Of a stretch of 33,506 nt of DNA, positions 16,413-24,489 are shown in pieces. Position numbers and translations under genes: made by a program. Below the pieces are notes generated by a model. It worked only from the letters and a program-made list of their open reading frames with translations, did not search any database and had not been told where the DNA came from. The stretch covers positions 1 to 33,506 of the forward strand of contig JAFAYM010000130.1 in NCBI GenBank assembly GCA_019240395.1. The letters are read 5' to 3'. Source of the DNA: Acidisphaera sp. GTDB taxonomy: Bacteria > Pseudomonadota > Alphaproteobacteria > Acetobacterales > Acetobacteraceae. The stretch's first letter is position 1, and every line of letters begins with the position of its first letter.

Positions 16413-17983
16413 TCCCGATCCTCGACATCGACGGCTACACGCTGGAATACCGGACCCGCGCCGGCGCCGTGCGTGTGCTGGACGAGGTCTCGCTGCAGAT
16501 CGCGCCGGGCCAGGTGCTCGGCCTCGTGGGTGAATCCGGCTCCGGCAAGAGCTCGCTCGCCTGGGCGGTGATGCGCCATCTCCCGGGCAACGCGCAGGAG
16601 CTGTCCGGCGCGATCCGCCTCGACGGGGAGGACCTCCGAAGCATGGGGGCCAGGCAGCTGGAAGCGGTGCGCGGCCGGCGCATCGGCATGGTGTTCCAGG
16701 ACCCTGCGACCTCGCTCAACCCCACCCTTTCGCTCGGCCGGCAGGTGGCGGAGGTGCTGGCGCGCCATCGCGGCATGAGCGCAGCCGCGGCGTGGCAGGC
16801 GGGCATCGAGGCGCTGCGCCACGTCGATCTGCGCGATCCCGCGGCGCTGATGCGGCGCTACCCGCACGAGGTCTCCGGCGGCGAGAAGCAGCGCGTGATC
16901 ATCGCGACGGCCTTCGCCTGCCGGCCCGAGCTGATCATCTTCGACGAGCCGACCACGGCGCTCGATGTGATCACCGGCGCCCGCATCCTGGAATTGTTCC
17001 GGCGGCTGCGCGAGGAGACCGGGGTGGCCGGGCTCTATATCTCCCACGATCTCGCTCTGGTGTCGCGGGTCGCCGAGCGCGTCGCCGTGATCCGCCGCGG
17101 CCAGGTCGTCGAGCAGGCCGATGCGCGCCGCATCTTTCGCGCCCCGACGCACGACTACACGCGCGCGCTGGTGCAGGCCGTGCCGCGCCCGGAGCGCCGC
17201 CTGGTGACCGACGGGCCGGGCGGACCAACCGTTCTGGCGGCGCGCGGCCTCGGCGTGGCCTATGGCCGAGCGCGGCTGTTCGGCGGCAAGCCGGTGATGG
17301 GGGCGCGCGGCGTCGACCTCGAGCTGCGCCGCGGCGAGATCCTGGGCGTGGTCGGCGAGTCCGGCTCGGGCAAGTCGACCCTGGCGCGGGCGTTTTCCGG
17401 CCTGGCGCGGTTCACCGGCGCGGTGGTGTTCGAAGGCCGTGCGCTGGCCTCGCCGCGGCAGATGGATCGCGCCTACCGCCGCGCCGTGCAGATCGTCTTT
17501 CAGCACCCCGACGCCTCGCTCAACCCGCGGCACCGCGTCGGCGCGCTGCTGGCCCGGCCGCTGCGGCTCTACGGCGGCGCGATGGCGGAGCTGCCACGGC
17601 TGCTCGAGCAGGTGCGTCTGCCACCCGACTACGCCAGGCGCTATCCGCATCAGCTCTCGGGCGGCGAGAAGCAGCGCGTCGCCATCGCCCGCGCCTTTGC
17701 CGCGAAACCGGCGCTGGTGATCTGCGACGAGATCACCGCGCCGCTGGACGTCTCCGTGCAGGCCGCCGTGGTGGAGCTGCTGCTCGAGCTGCGCCGCCGG
17801 CACGGCACCGCCTATCTCTTCATCACCCACGACCTGAGCCTGGTGCGCCAGATCGCCCACCGCATCGCCGTCATGCGCCGGGGCGAGCTGGTCGATCTGC
17901 TGTCGGTCGATGCGCTGGGCAGCGAGGCCGTGCATCCCTACACCCGCGAGCTGATCGCGGCGTCGCCAACCCCTGTCGGCTGA
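16409..17983 (+). CDS. Fused double ATP-binding protein of peptide ABC transporter (DppD-DppF)
   Basis: A 524-residue protein with two complete ABC ATPase domains in one chain, doing the work of separate DppD and DppF. Domain 1 has Walker A GESGSGKSS (41-49), signature VSGGEKQRV and Walker B LIIFDEPTTALD (about 173-184). Domain 2 has Walker A GESGSGKST (316-324), signature LSGGEKQRV and Walker B LVICDEITAPLD (about 436-447), with Ile in place of the usual Pro after the catalytic Glu. H-loops (ISHDLAL, ITHDLSL) are present in both. The oligopeptide C-terminal extension (HPYTRELIAASP) ends the chain. The start at 16409 is set by ATGA coupling with the permease; the frame is open farther upstream only inside the permease gene. 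Confidence 0.93.
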   Translation: MIPILDIDGYTLEYRTRAGAVRVLDEVSLQIAPGQVLGLVGESGSGKSSLAWAVMRHLPGNAQELSGAIRLDGEDLRSMGARQLEAVRGRRIGMVFQDPATSLNPTLSLGRQVAEVLARHRGMSAAAAWQAGIEALRHVDLRDPAALMRRYPHEVSGGEKQRVIIATAFACRPELIIFDEPTTALDVITGARILELFRRLREETGVAGLYISHDLALVSRVAERVAVIRRGQVVEQADARRIFRAPTHDYTRALVQAVPRPERRLVTDGPGGPTVLAARGLGVAYGRARLFGGKPVMGARGVDLELRRGEILGVVGESGSGKSTLARAFSGLARFTGAVVFEGRALASPRQMDRAYRRAVQIVFQHPDASLNPRHRVGALLARPLRLYGGAMAELPRLLEQVRLPPDYARRYPHQLSGGEKQRVAIARAFAAKPALVICDEITAPLDVSVQAAVVELLLELRRRHGTAYLFITHDLSLVRQIAHRIAVMRRGELVDLLSVDALGSEAVHPYTRELIAASPTPVG

Positions 17984-17994
17984 GAGGATTTTCC

Positions 17995-19215
17995 ATGACC
18001 CAAGAGGACCTGCTGGCCCGCATCGACGAGAAGGCCTGCCTCGCGTTCCTGAGCGGGATGGTGCAGCACAAGAGCTACAGCCAGACCGAGGGCGAACGGC
18101 AGCTCGCCGCCTTCATGGCCGAGCAGATGCAGGCACTCGGCCTGGAGGCCGAATTGCGGCCGCTCGGCGAGGGTGATCGCGTCAACGCCGTCGGCCGGCT
18201 GCGCGGCGTAAGCGGCGGCAAAAGCCTGCTGTTCAACGGCCACGTCGACACGAATCCCGTGTCGGAGGGATGGACGGTCGATCCCTGGGCGGGGAAGGTC
18301 GACGACCGCTTCATCTACGGCATCGGCGTCTCCAACATGAAGGCCGGCGACGCCGCCTATTTCTGCGCGGTGCGCACCCTGGTGGAGGCCGGGGTGAAGC
18401 TGCGCGGCGACGTCATTCTCACATTCGTCGTCGGTGAGCTGCAGGGCGGGGTGGGCACCTTGGCGCTGCTGCGCGACGGGCTGCGTGCCGACTACTTCGT
18501 CAACTCCGAGCCGACCGATCTGCAGGCGCTGACCATGCATGCCGCGGCCTTCGTCTTCACCATCGAGCTGGTCGGCAACACGCGCCATCTCTCCAACCGC
18601 GAGGCGGCGGTGGACGCCATCGCCGCGGCCTGCGACCTGATCCCGCGCCTGAACGCCATGACCTTCGCCGGCGCGGCCTCGCCCGAGCACGCGCGCATCA
18701 ACCGGGTGCATGTCGGCGTGGTGCATGGTGCGCTCGGCCGCGAGCTGCAGGAATGGCGGCCGCCGCAGGTGGCGGATTTCGTGCGCCTCAAGGGCTCCGG
18801 GCGTTACGCTCCCGGCCAGACCGAGCAGGGCGCGCTGGCCGATCTGCGCGCCGCGCTGGACGCGCTGGAGCAGCGCTTTCCCGGATTGCGGGCGACGCTC
18901 ACGCCCGAGCATCTGTCGGGCCGCCCCGTCATGCCGTCCTTCGAGGTGGCGAAGGACAGCCGGATCGTCCGGGCGATCAACCAAGCCTATCGCGCGGTGC
19001 GCCACCATGACCAGCCGACCGGCGCCATCACGCCGCCGGGCTATTACGGCACGGATGCCGGCCATCTCTACCGTGTCGCCGGCATGGAGGGCGTGGTGTG
19101 CGGCCCCGGCGGCCGCTACAACACCATGCCGGACGAGCGGGTGGACATCGCCGACTTTCTCGACATGGTCCGCATCTATCTGCTGACCATCATCGACATC
19201 TGCGAGCTCGCCTGA
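17995..19215 (+). CDS. M20-fold hydrolase with replaced metal ligands
   Basis: A 406-residue protein clearly of M20 (ArgE/DapE/carboxypeptidase G2) architecture. LLFNGHVDTNPVSEGW retains His83 and Asp85. The bridging Asp position reads VSNMKAG (Asn114). The Glu-Glu pair reads VVGELQGG (Glu148 kept, second Glu now Leu149). The next metal ligand seems kept as Glu172 in NSEPTD. The C-terminal His position reads YNTMPDERV (Thr377). Thus three of the usual di-metal ligands are changed. It could be a one-metal enzyme, a binding protein or a relative with different chemistry. ATG 17995 lies 11 nt after the ATPase stop with GAGAGGA upstream. It is the last gene of the peptide operon and contrasts with the canonical M20 enzyme at its head. 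Confidence 0.88.
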   Translation: MTQEDLLARIDEKACLAFLSGMVQHKSYSQTEGERQLAAFMAEQMQALGLEAELRPLGEGDRVNAVGRLRGVSGGKSLLFNGHVDTNPVSEGWTVDPWAGKVDDRFIYGIGVSNMKAGDAAYFCAVRTLVEAGVKLRGDVILTFVVGELQGGVGTLALLRDGLRADYFVNSEPTDLQALTMHAAAFVFTIELVGNTRHLSNREAAVDAIAAACDLIPRLNAMTFAGAASPEHARINRVHVGVVHGALGRELQEWRPPQVADFVRLKGSGRYAPGQTEQGALADLRAALDALEQRFPGLRATLTPEHLSGRPVMPSFEVAKDSRIVRAINQAYRAVRHHDQPTGAITPPGYYGTDAGHLYRVAGMEGVVCGPGGRYNTMPDERVDIADFLDMVRIYLLTIIDICELA

Positions 19216-19224
19216 GCGGCCTTT

Positions 19225-19283
19225 ATACCAACGGTCATAAAAGCGGAAGCGTTGGAGGAGTCAACGCTTCCGCCGGCTGGTAT
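19225..19283. terminator. Nested stem-loop between convergent genes
   Basis: Perfect 12-bp arms GCGGAAGCGTTG (19243-19254) and its complement (19262-19273) enclose a 7-nt loop. An outer pair ATACCA (19225-19230) and TGGTAT (19278-19283) nests around it. It sits between the M20 gene and the convergent DUF2786 gene, whose stop codon it touches. It probably ends transcription from both sides. The ATACCAACGGTCA flank looks like a genome-dispersed palindromic unit. Confidence 0.6.
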
Positions 19284-21046
19284 CACTCCGCGGCGGCGAG
19301 GCCGGGGCGATACTCGAAGCGCGTTCCCGCGGCGTGCCCGGCCTCATAGGCGCCGGTCATGACGGAACGCCCAGACGCCCGGTTGCGGGCGCGGAAATGC
19401 AGCCCGAGCCTGGCGAGGTCTTCCTCGATGACGGCGCTCTTGATGGGCACGAGGTCGCGGCCGGAGGAAGCCAGGGCCGCGTCGCGCTCCTTTCGCAATT
19501 CCTGCAGCTTGCCCGCGATCCCGCGCGCGAGTCCGATCTGGAAGGAGTTCGTGGCGCTCCGGCGCTCGCCCGATCCGAGTTCCAGGTAGAACTCGTTGCG
19601 GGCGAACCGGGCGGTTTCCGTGGTGAATGCGCGCTCGACCAGGTCGTAGAGATAGTGCGCTGCCGTAACGTCGGCCCGCAGGCCGAAGAAGACGTGCCGG
19701 ATCGGTGCCGAGCCGCTCTGCTGGCTCCAGGTGCGGCAATCGAAGAACGCCGCAATCACCGGCACGCATTCGTCGATCGGCCGCAGGCGGCGGCGGTCAG
19801 TGTCGATGCCGATGCCCAGGCAGGTCTGCCGGCGCAGCTCGATCTCGCTCAGCGACAATCCGTAGCGGTCGAGCAGCTCGGCGACCTTCTCGGCGGCCGC
19901 GAGCGCTTCCTCCTCTGTGCATCCCTGCTCGACGGTCTTTGCCCGGAGTCCTTGGATGCGCTGCACCAGCCGTTCGAGGTTGCCGTTGCCGTCACCGGCC
20001 GATGCGGCCGGCCGGCTCCGCCGGACCAGCTCCTCGAACAGCGATCGGGCTCCCGGCGGCATGCGGTGGCTGGCGATGGCATCGGCCAGGGCGGCGGAAA
20101 CTCCTTGCAGCGAGAGACCGGCGATGCCGTTGGCCTGGCGAAGCTGGATCGTCTCGATCTGGATGGCAGCGATCCGGGCGTAGGCGTCCGCCAAGCCGCC
20201 ATGACGCTGTTCGCGGGCGGCGGCGGAACCGCCGAGGGCTGCGACCAGGCTGTCCAGATGCGTCAGGTCGCGCACGCGCTGAATCGCCGCGGGGTCGGGC
20301 GCGACATCCGCGCCCTGCCTCGCCCAAGCCTGGACCAGCCCGTCGAGCGTACCTTCGTCCGGATCGAGGCCCGGATCGTCCGGGCCGCTCGCGTCATCGA
20401 GCGGGCGGTTCAGCCCGACGAGCTCGGGACCACCATGACGGATCAGCTGACGATAGACCGCCTCGGCGCAGCGTTGCGCGTTGGTCAGGCCCTTGCCGTC
20501 CGGGCGCATGAAGCTCCGCGCCACGGCGAGGGCCGCCTCGTCGAGCGGGGTGGCCGGCCCGACCAGCGCGTAGCTGCCCTCGCCGAGCGGTGCCGTCCGC
20601 CCGACCAGGCTCACGCCCATGCAGGGCGGGGGGATGTCCTCATCGATGACCCGAAGGGTTTCACCGGATGCCAGATCCCGGAAGCGGAGCGTGCTTTGAT
20701 CCTGCCGCTCTTCGATGCGCATCACTCGCCAGCGCGCCTGGCGCAGCGCCGCCACCGCCGCCGCTTCGTCCCGATCCGCCGGCTTGCGGTGGCGGGCCAT
20801 GCGGTCGATGGCCGTCGCACCGCTCGGCGATGGCATGAACAGGGCGAGATCGGAGGCAAGCCCGACCGCGTCGGCCAGCCGGCGTGCTTCGCGCTGCGCA
20901 TCGTCGGACAGGTCGACGTGCATCCGCCAGCGCTCGACGGTCTCGACGATACGGCTCTGCGCGACGTATTGCAGCGCGTCCACGAAAAGCCCGGTCAGCA
21001 ACACGCACAGTCTCTTCTCGTCCGCCGCCCTTTTCTTGTCCGCCAT
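19283..21046 (-). CDS. DUF2786 domain-containing protein
   Basis: A 587-residue cytoplasmic-looking protein of unknown function. A DUF2786-like helical segment is recognisable around residues 360-405 (RIQGLRAKTVEQGCTEEEAL ... AEKVAELLDRYGLS). The part after it (HVFFGLRADVTAAHYLYDLV ... FARNEFYLELGSGER ... FQIGLARGIAGKLQE) matches the domain that usually follows DUF2786 (DUF7168-like). The first 350 residues are helical, without a family I recognise, and include an acidic Asp/Pro-rich linker (DDASGPDDPGLDPDEG). No signal or membrane segment is seen. DUF2786 is frequent in phage and mobile genes, but no phage neighbours are here. ATG 21046 has GAAGAG close upstream. It is divergent from the GMC gene, with 196 bp between. 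Confidence 0.75.
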   Translation of the reverse strand: MADKKRAADEKRLCVLLTGLFVDALQYVAQSRIVETVERWRMHVDLSDDAQREARRLADAVGLASDLALFMPSPSGATAIDRMARHRKPADRDEAAAVAALRQARWRVMRIEERQDQSTLRFRDLASGETLRVIDEDIPPPCMGVSLVGRTAPLGEGSYALVGPATPLDEAALAVARSFMRPDGKGLTNAQRCAEAVYRQLIRHGGPELVGLNRPLDDASGPDDPGLDPDEGTLDGLVQAWARQGADVAPDPAAIQRVRDLTHLDSLVAALGGSAAAREQRHGGLADAYARIAAIQIETIQLRQANGIAGLSLQGVSAALADAIASHRMPPGARSLFEELVRRSRPAASAGDGNGNLERLVQRIQGLRAKTVEQGCTEEEALAAAEKVAELLDRYGLSLSEIELRRQTCLGIGIDTDRRRLRPIDECVPVIAAFFDCRTWSQQSGSAPIRHVFFGLRADVTAAHYLYDLVERAFTTETARFARNEFYLELGSGERRSATNSFQIGLARGIAGKLQELRKERDAALASSGRDLVPIKSAVIEEDLARLGLHFRARNRASGRSVMTGAYEAGHAAGTRFEYRPGLAAAE

Positions 21047-21242
21047 CGTGCTCTTCGCTCCGTCTGCTGCACAGCATACACGCGAGCCGCGCCGATTCGG
21101 CGAAGGGGCCCATCAGGGTGATGCGGTCTGAGATCGCTGACCCCAGCGGCGCCCCGTGCTTCGGCGTAGGTGGCAGAGCGCCTCGCCTTCCTGCCGTTGC
21201 CGTAACCCGGTAATCTGCCGCGGCGGGGAAACGGAGGACGGA

Positions 21243-22940
21243 ATGTTCGACACCATCATCGTCGGCGGCGGCTCCGCCGGCTCGGTGCTGGCGAACCGGC
21301 TGTCGGCGCGCAGCGCGCACAAGGTGCTGCTGTGCGAAGCGGGGCAGGACACGCCGGAGGGCCGCATCCCCCCGGAGATCCTCGACAGCTATCCCGGCAC
21401 CGTCTATTTCGACCCGCGCTTCCATTGGACCGACCTCAAGGTGCACACCCAGGTGGTGCGCCACAACGAGCCGGAAAAGCGTCCGCCGCTGCGCCGCTAC
21501 GAGCAGGCCCGCGTGCTCGGCGGCGGCTCCTCGATAAACGGCCAGCTGGCGAACCGCGGCGCGCCGACGGATTACGACGAATGGCAGGCCCGCGGCGCCG
21601 AGGGCTGGGACTGGAACTCCGTCCTGCCGTATTTCCTCAGGGTCGAGCGGGACATGGATTTCGACGGGCCGTATCACGGCCGCGACGGTCGCATTCCGAT
21701 CCGCCGCATTTTCCCCGATGGCTGGCACCGGCATTCGACCGCCGCGGCGCAGGCCTTCGAAGCCGCCGGCCTTCCCTTCATCGCCGACCAGAACGCCGAA
21801 TACACCGACGGCTATTTCCCGATAACCATTTCCAACCTCTACGAGCGCCGGGTGTCCGCCGCGATCGGCTATCTCGACCCGGCGACGCGACGGCGCGGGA
21901 ATCTGACGATCTCGACCGACACCCAGGTCAAGGCGCTGCTGTTCGAGAATGCCAGCTGCGTCGGGGTGAAGGCGCAGGTGGCGGGCCGCGAGACGGAGTT
22001 TCGTGCCCGCGAAGTGATCGTCTGCTGCGGCGCCATCCATTCCCCGGCGCAGCTGATGCGCGCCGGCGTAGGGCCGGCGGCGCATCTGCGCGAGCTGGGC
22101 ATTCCGGTGATCGCCAACGTTCCCGGTGTCGGGCAGGGATTGATGGATCATCCCTCGATATCGCTGTCCGCCTTCATCAAGCCGCACGCTCGGATGAACG
22201 GCGGCACGCGGCGGCATATCGTGGTCGGGCTGCGCTATTCCTCCGGCCAGTTCGACGCACCGGCCGGCGACATGTTCGTGGTCTGCCTCGACAAATCCGC
22301 CTGGCATGCCGTCGGCCAGCAGATCGGCTCCCTGCTGCTCTGCGTGTACAAGACGTTCTCCGAGTCCGGACAGGTGCGGCTGGCGTCGGCCGACTGGCGG
22401 CGCGAGCCGATCGTCGAGTTCAACCTGCTCTCCGACCGTCGCGATCTCGAGCGTCTGATGGACGGCTTCCGGCGGCTCGGCGCGATGCATGCCACGCCGG
22501 CGCTGCGCGCGGTGACCAGCGATCCGTTTCCCGCGACCTACAGCGACCGGGTGCGCAAGGTGGGCGTGGTCAATGCCAAGAACCGCTGGATTACCGCGGC
22601 GTTCAGCCGGTTGCTGGATGGTCCGGCGGCGCTGCGCCGCTATCTCATCGACAATGTCGTTGTCGAGGGTTTCCGGTTCGACGAGGTGATGCAGGACGAC
22701 GAGAAGCTGGAGGCATTCATCCGCCAGGCGGCGATCGGCGTGTGGCACGCTTCGTGCACCTGCCGCATGGGGGCGGAGAGCGATCCGATGGCGGTGACCG
22801 ATTCCGCCGGCCGGGTGCGCGGCGTCGGCGGCCTGCGGGTGGTCGATGCCTCGCTGTTTCCGGTCGTGCCTTGCGCCAACACGAATGTTCCCACCATGAT
22901 GACGGCGGAGAAAATCGCTGATGCCATTCTTGCGGAGTAG
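21243..22940 (+). CDS. GMC family FAD-dependent oxidoreductase
   Basis: A 565-residue flavoenzyme of the glucose-methanol-choline family that oxidises an alcohol group. The N-terminal FAD dinucleotide fold (DTIIVGGGSAGSVLANRLS) and the GMC signature around ARVLGGGSSINGQLANRG are intact. VIVCCGAIHSPAQLMRAGVG is the second signature. The active-site His502 lies in GVWHASCTCRMG and its partner Asn546 in CANTNVPTMM. The terminal FAD segment (LRVVDASLFP) is complete. ATG 21243 has GGAGG five bases upstream. No signal peptide is seen. The HpaB-type monooxygenase starts 39 nt downstream, so the two probably share a transcript. The substrate is unknown; choline, aryl or sugar alcohols are all possible in this family. 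Confidence 0.93.
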   Translation: MFDTIIVGGGSAGSVLANRLSARSAHKVLLCEAGQDTPEGRIPPEILDSYPGTVYFDPRFHWTDLKVHTQVVRHNEPEKRPPLRRYEQARVLGGGSSINGQLANRGAPTDYDEWQARGAEGWDWNSVLPYFLRVERDMDFDGPYHGRDGRIPIRRIFPDGWHRHSTAAAQAFEAAGLPFIADQNAEYTDGYFPITISNLYERRVSAAIGYLDPATRRRGNLTISTDTQVKALLFENASCVGVKAQVAGRETEFRAREVIVCCGAIHSPAQLMRAGVGPAAHLRELGIPVIANVPGVGQGLMDHPSISLSAFIKPHARMNGGTRRHIVVGLRYSSGQFDAPAGDMFVVCLDKSAWHAVGQQIGSLLLCVYKTFSESGQVRLASADWRREPIVEFNLLSDRRDLERLMDGFRRLGAMHATPALRAVTSDPFPATYSDRVRKVGVVNAKNRWITAAFSRLLDGPAALRRYLIDNVVVEGFRFDEVMQDDEKLEAFIRQAAIGVWHASCTCRMGAESDPMAVTDSAGRVRGVGGLRVVDASLFPVVPCANTNVPTMMTAEKIADAILAE

Positions 22941-22979
22941 GGCCCCCGACGCCATTCACCTCAGCGCGGCTTGCGGCCG

Positions 22980-24428
22980 ATGATCCGCACCGCGGACCAG
23001 TACCGCGACAGCATCCGCGACGGCCGCCGGGTCTGGATCAACGGCGAGCGCGTCGCCGACGTCACCCGCCACCCGATGTTCCGTCCGCTCGTCGACATCC
23101 GTGCCCGCATCTATGAAATGCAGCACCTGCCGGAAACCCGCGAGGTCATGACCTGGCGCGACGAGACCGGCGACGAGCAGGCGGTCGGCGTCAAGCTGCC
23201 CTACACGCAGGCGGATTGGCACGCCAAGCGCGCCGCCACCGACGCCGTGCTCGAGGATATCGGCGGCGTGGTCACCCGCGTGGGCGACGAGACGGTCGGC
23301 GAGATGTGGTCACTGTTCGACGGCCAGGACGTGCTCAATGAAGTCGATCCGCAATTCTCGGCGAATATCCGCACCCATATCGAGCGCGTGGTGCGCACCG
23401 ATCCGTTCCATGTCTCGGCGAACACCGATCCGAAGGGTGACCGCTCGCTGCGCCCGCAGGATCAGGACCCGGACATGCTGCTGCACGTGGTGCGCGAGAC
23501 GGACGCCGGCATCGTCGTGCGCGGCGCCAAATACGAGACCGCCGCGGCCTATGCCAATCAGGCCTTCACCAAGCCCACCATCGCCAACTGGGGAAACGCC
23601 GAGCTCTCCGACTACGCCGTCGGCTTCATCTGCGATCTCGGCAGTCCCAACCTGAAATTCATCTGCCGCACCGGCTTCGCCGGGCGCGCCCCGGCAGAGG
23701 ACTATCCGCTGGCCAACCGGTTCGACGAGGTCGATACGCTGCTGATCTTCGACGACGTGCTGATCCCGTGGGAGAACGTGCTGTTCTACCGCCACACCCG
23801 GGCCGCAACGTTCATCCGTGCCACGCTGCACCGCTACAGCGCCTTCGCCTTCGTGCAGCGCAACCTCAAGGTCGCCGACATGATGATCGGCGCGGCCCTG
23901 TTCAATGCCCGTCAGACCGGGCTCGACAAGCAGCAGGCGGTGCAGGAGAAACTCGCCCAGCTCGCCTGCTATCGCGAGGGGATCAATGCCCACCTGACCG
24001 CCGCGATCGCCACCGCCGAGCGCAGCCCGGCCGGCCTGCTGATGCCGAACCAGTCGCTGCTCTTCACTGGCCGCGTCTTCGCCTGTTCGCAACTACACGC
24101 CATGATGCACATCGCCCGCGAGCTGGTCGGCGGCCAGATCTGCGTCACTCCGGATGCCGCCGCATTCCGCGACGCGGAGACCGCACCGTGGCTGGAGAAG
24201 TTCTACTCCATCAACGAGCGCTGGCGGTCGGAGGACCGGCGGCGGCTGCTCGCCTTCGCGCGCGACCTGCTGAACTCCGACTATGCCGGGCACCGGCTGA
24301 CGTTCCAGTTGTTCGCGCAATCGCCGCCTTTTGCGCATCTCGCGGCGGTTTACCGCAATTTCGATTGGGATGAACCGCTGCGGTTTGTTGCGAAGTCAGC
24401 ACAACTATCAGAGCAAGTCAGGAAGTAA
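22980..24428 (+). CDS. 4-hydroxyphenylacetate 3-hydroxylase (HpaB) family protein
   Basis: A 482-residue acyl-CoA-dehydrogenase-fold protein of the HpaB/PvcC group, usually the large, reduced-flavin-using oxygenase of a two-component aromatic hydroxylase. The opening MIRTADQYRDSIRDGRRVWI plus NGERVADVTRHPMFRPLV is the classic start. DPDMLLHVVRETDAGIVVRG with AKYETAAAYANQAF, and the flavin/active-site region FDEVDTLLIFDDVLIPWENV, are well conserved. The frame extends to a TTG three codons earlier, but ATG 22980 is preferred. No HpaC-type flavin reductase is adjacent, so one from elsewhere must serve it. Alternatively, the protein may be a CoA-thioester dehydratase relative. It lies in a probable operon with the GMC oxidoreductase. 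Confidence 0.9.
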   Translation: MIRTADQYRDSIRDGRRVWINGERVADVTRHPMFRPLVDIRARIYEMQHLPETREVMTWRDETGDEQAVGVKLPYTQADWHAKRAATDAVLEDIGGVVTRVGDETVGEMWSLFDGQDVLNEVDPQFSANIRTHIERVVRTDPFHVSANTDPKGDRSLRPQDQDPDMLLHVVRETDAGIVVRGAKYETAAAYANQAFTKPTIANWGNAELSDYAVGFICDLGSPNLKFICRTGFAGRAPAEDYPLANRFDEVDTLLIFDDVLIPWENVLFYRHTRAATFIRATLHRYSAFAFVQRNLKVADMMIGAALFNARQTGLDKQQAVQEKLAQLACYREGINAHLTAAIATAERSPAGLLMPNQSLLFTGRVFACSQLHAMMHIARELVGGQICVTPDAAAFRDAETAPWLEKFYSINERWRSEDRRRLLAFARDLLNSDYAGHRLTFQLFAQSPPFAHLAAVYRNFDWDEPLRFVAKSAQLSEQVRK

Positions 24429-24433
24429 GGCCA

Positions 24434-24484
24434 GGGCTTCGCCCCAAATGCTGAAGTGTGAGACCCGCTGGGGGTAGCCCCCAG
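24434..24484. repeat. Dispersed repeat, copy B, with two small hairpins
   Basis: GGGCTTCGCCC (24434-24444) forms a 4-bp stem. CTGGGGG-TAG-CCCCCAG (24468-24484) is a perfect 7-bp hairpin. Between them TGAAGTGTGAGACCCGCTGG matches copy A at 11805 with a few transitions. It fills the gap between the HpaB-type gene and the next start and is probably a REP-like element. Confidence 0.6.
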
Positions 24485-24489
24485 ACCCC

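Noticed and set aside
13033-17935. Very long minus-strand open frames across the peptide operon (for example 13033-14490, 14507-15871, 16082-17935)
   Set aside because: They mirror the codon structure of well-supported transporter genes on the other strand, have Arg/His/Gln-rich low-information products and match no family.
16792-17994. An upstream extension of the last M20 gene inside the ATPase gene
   Set aside because: The extension is the shadow frame of the ATPase; ATG 17995 with GAGAGGA upstream gives the normal M20 N-terminus.
20661-22955. A 764-codon minus-strand open frame opposite the GMC gene
   Set aside because: It crosses the divergent promoter region and two supported genes, and its product has the composition of a GC shadow.
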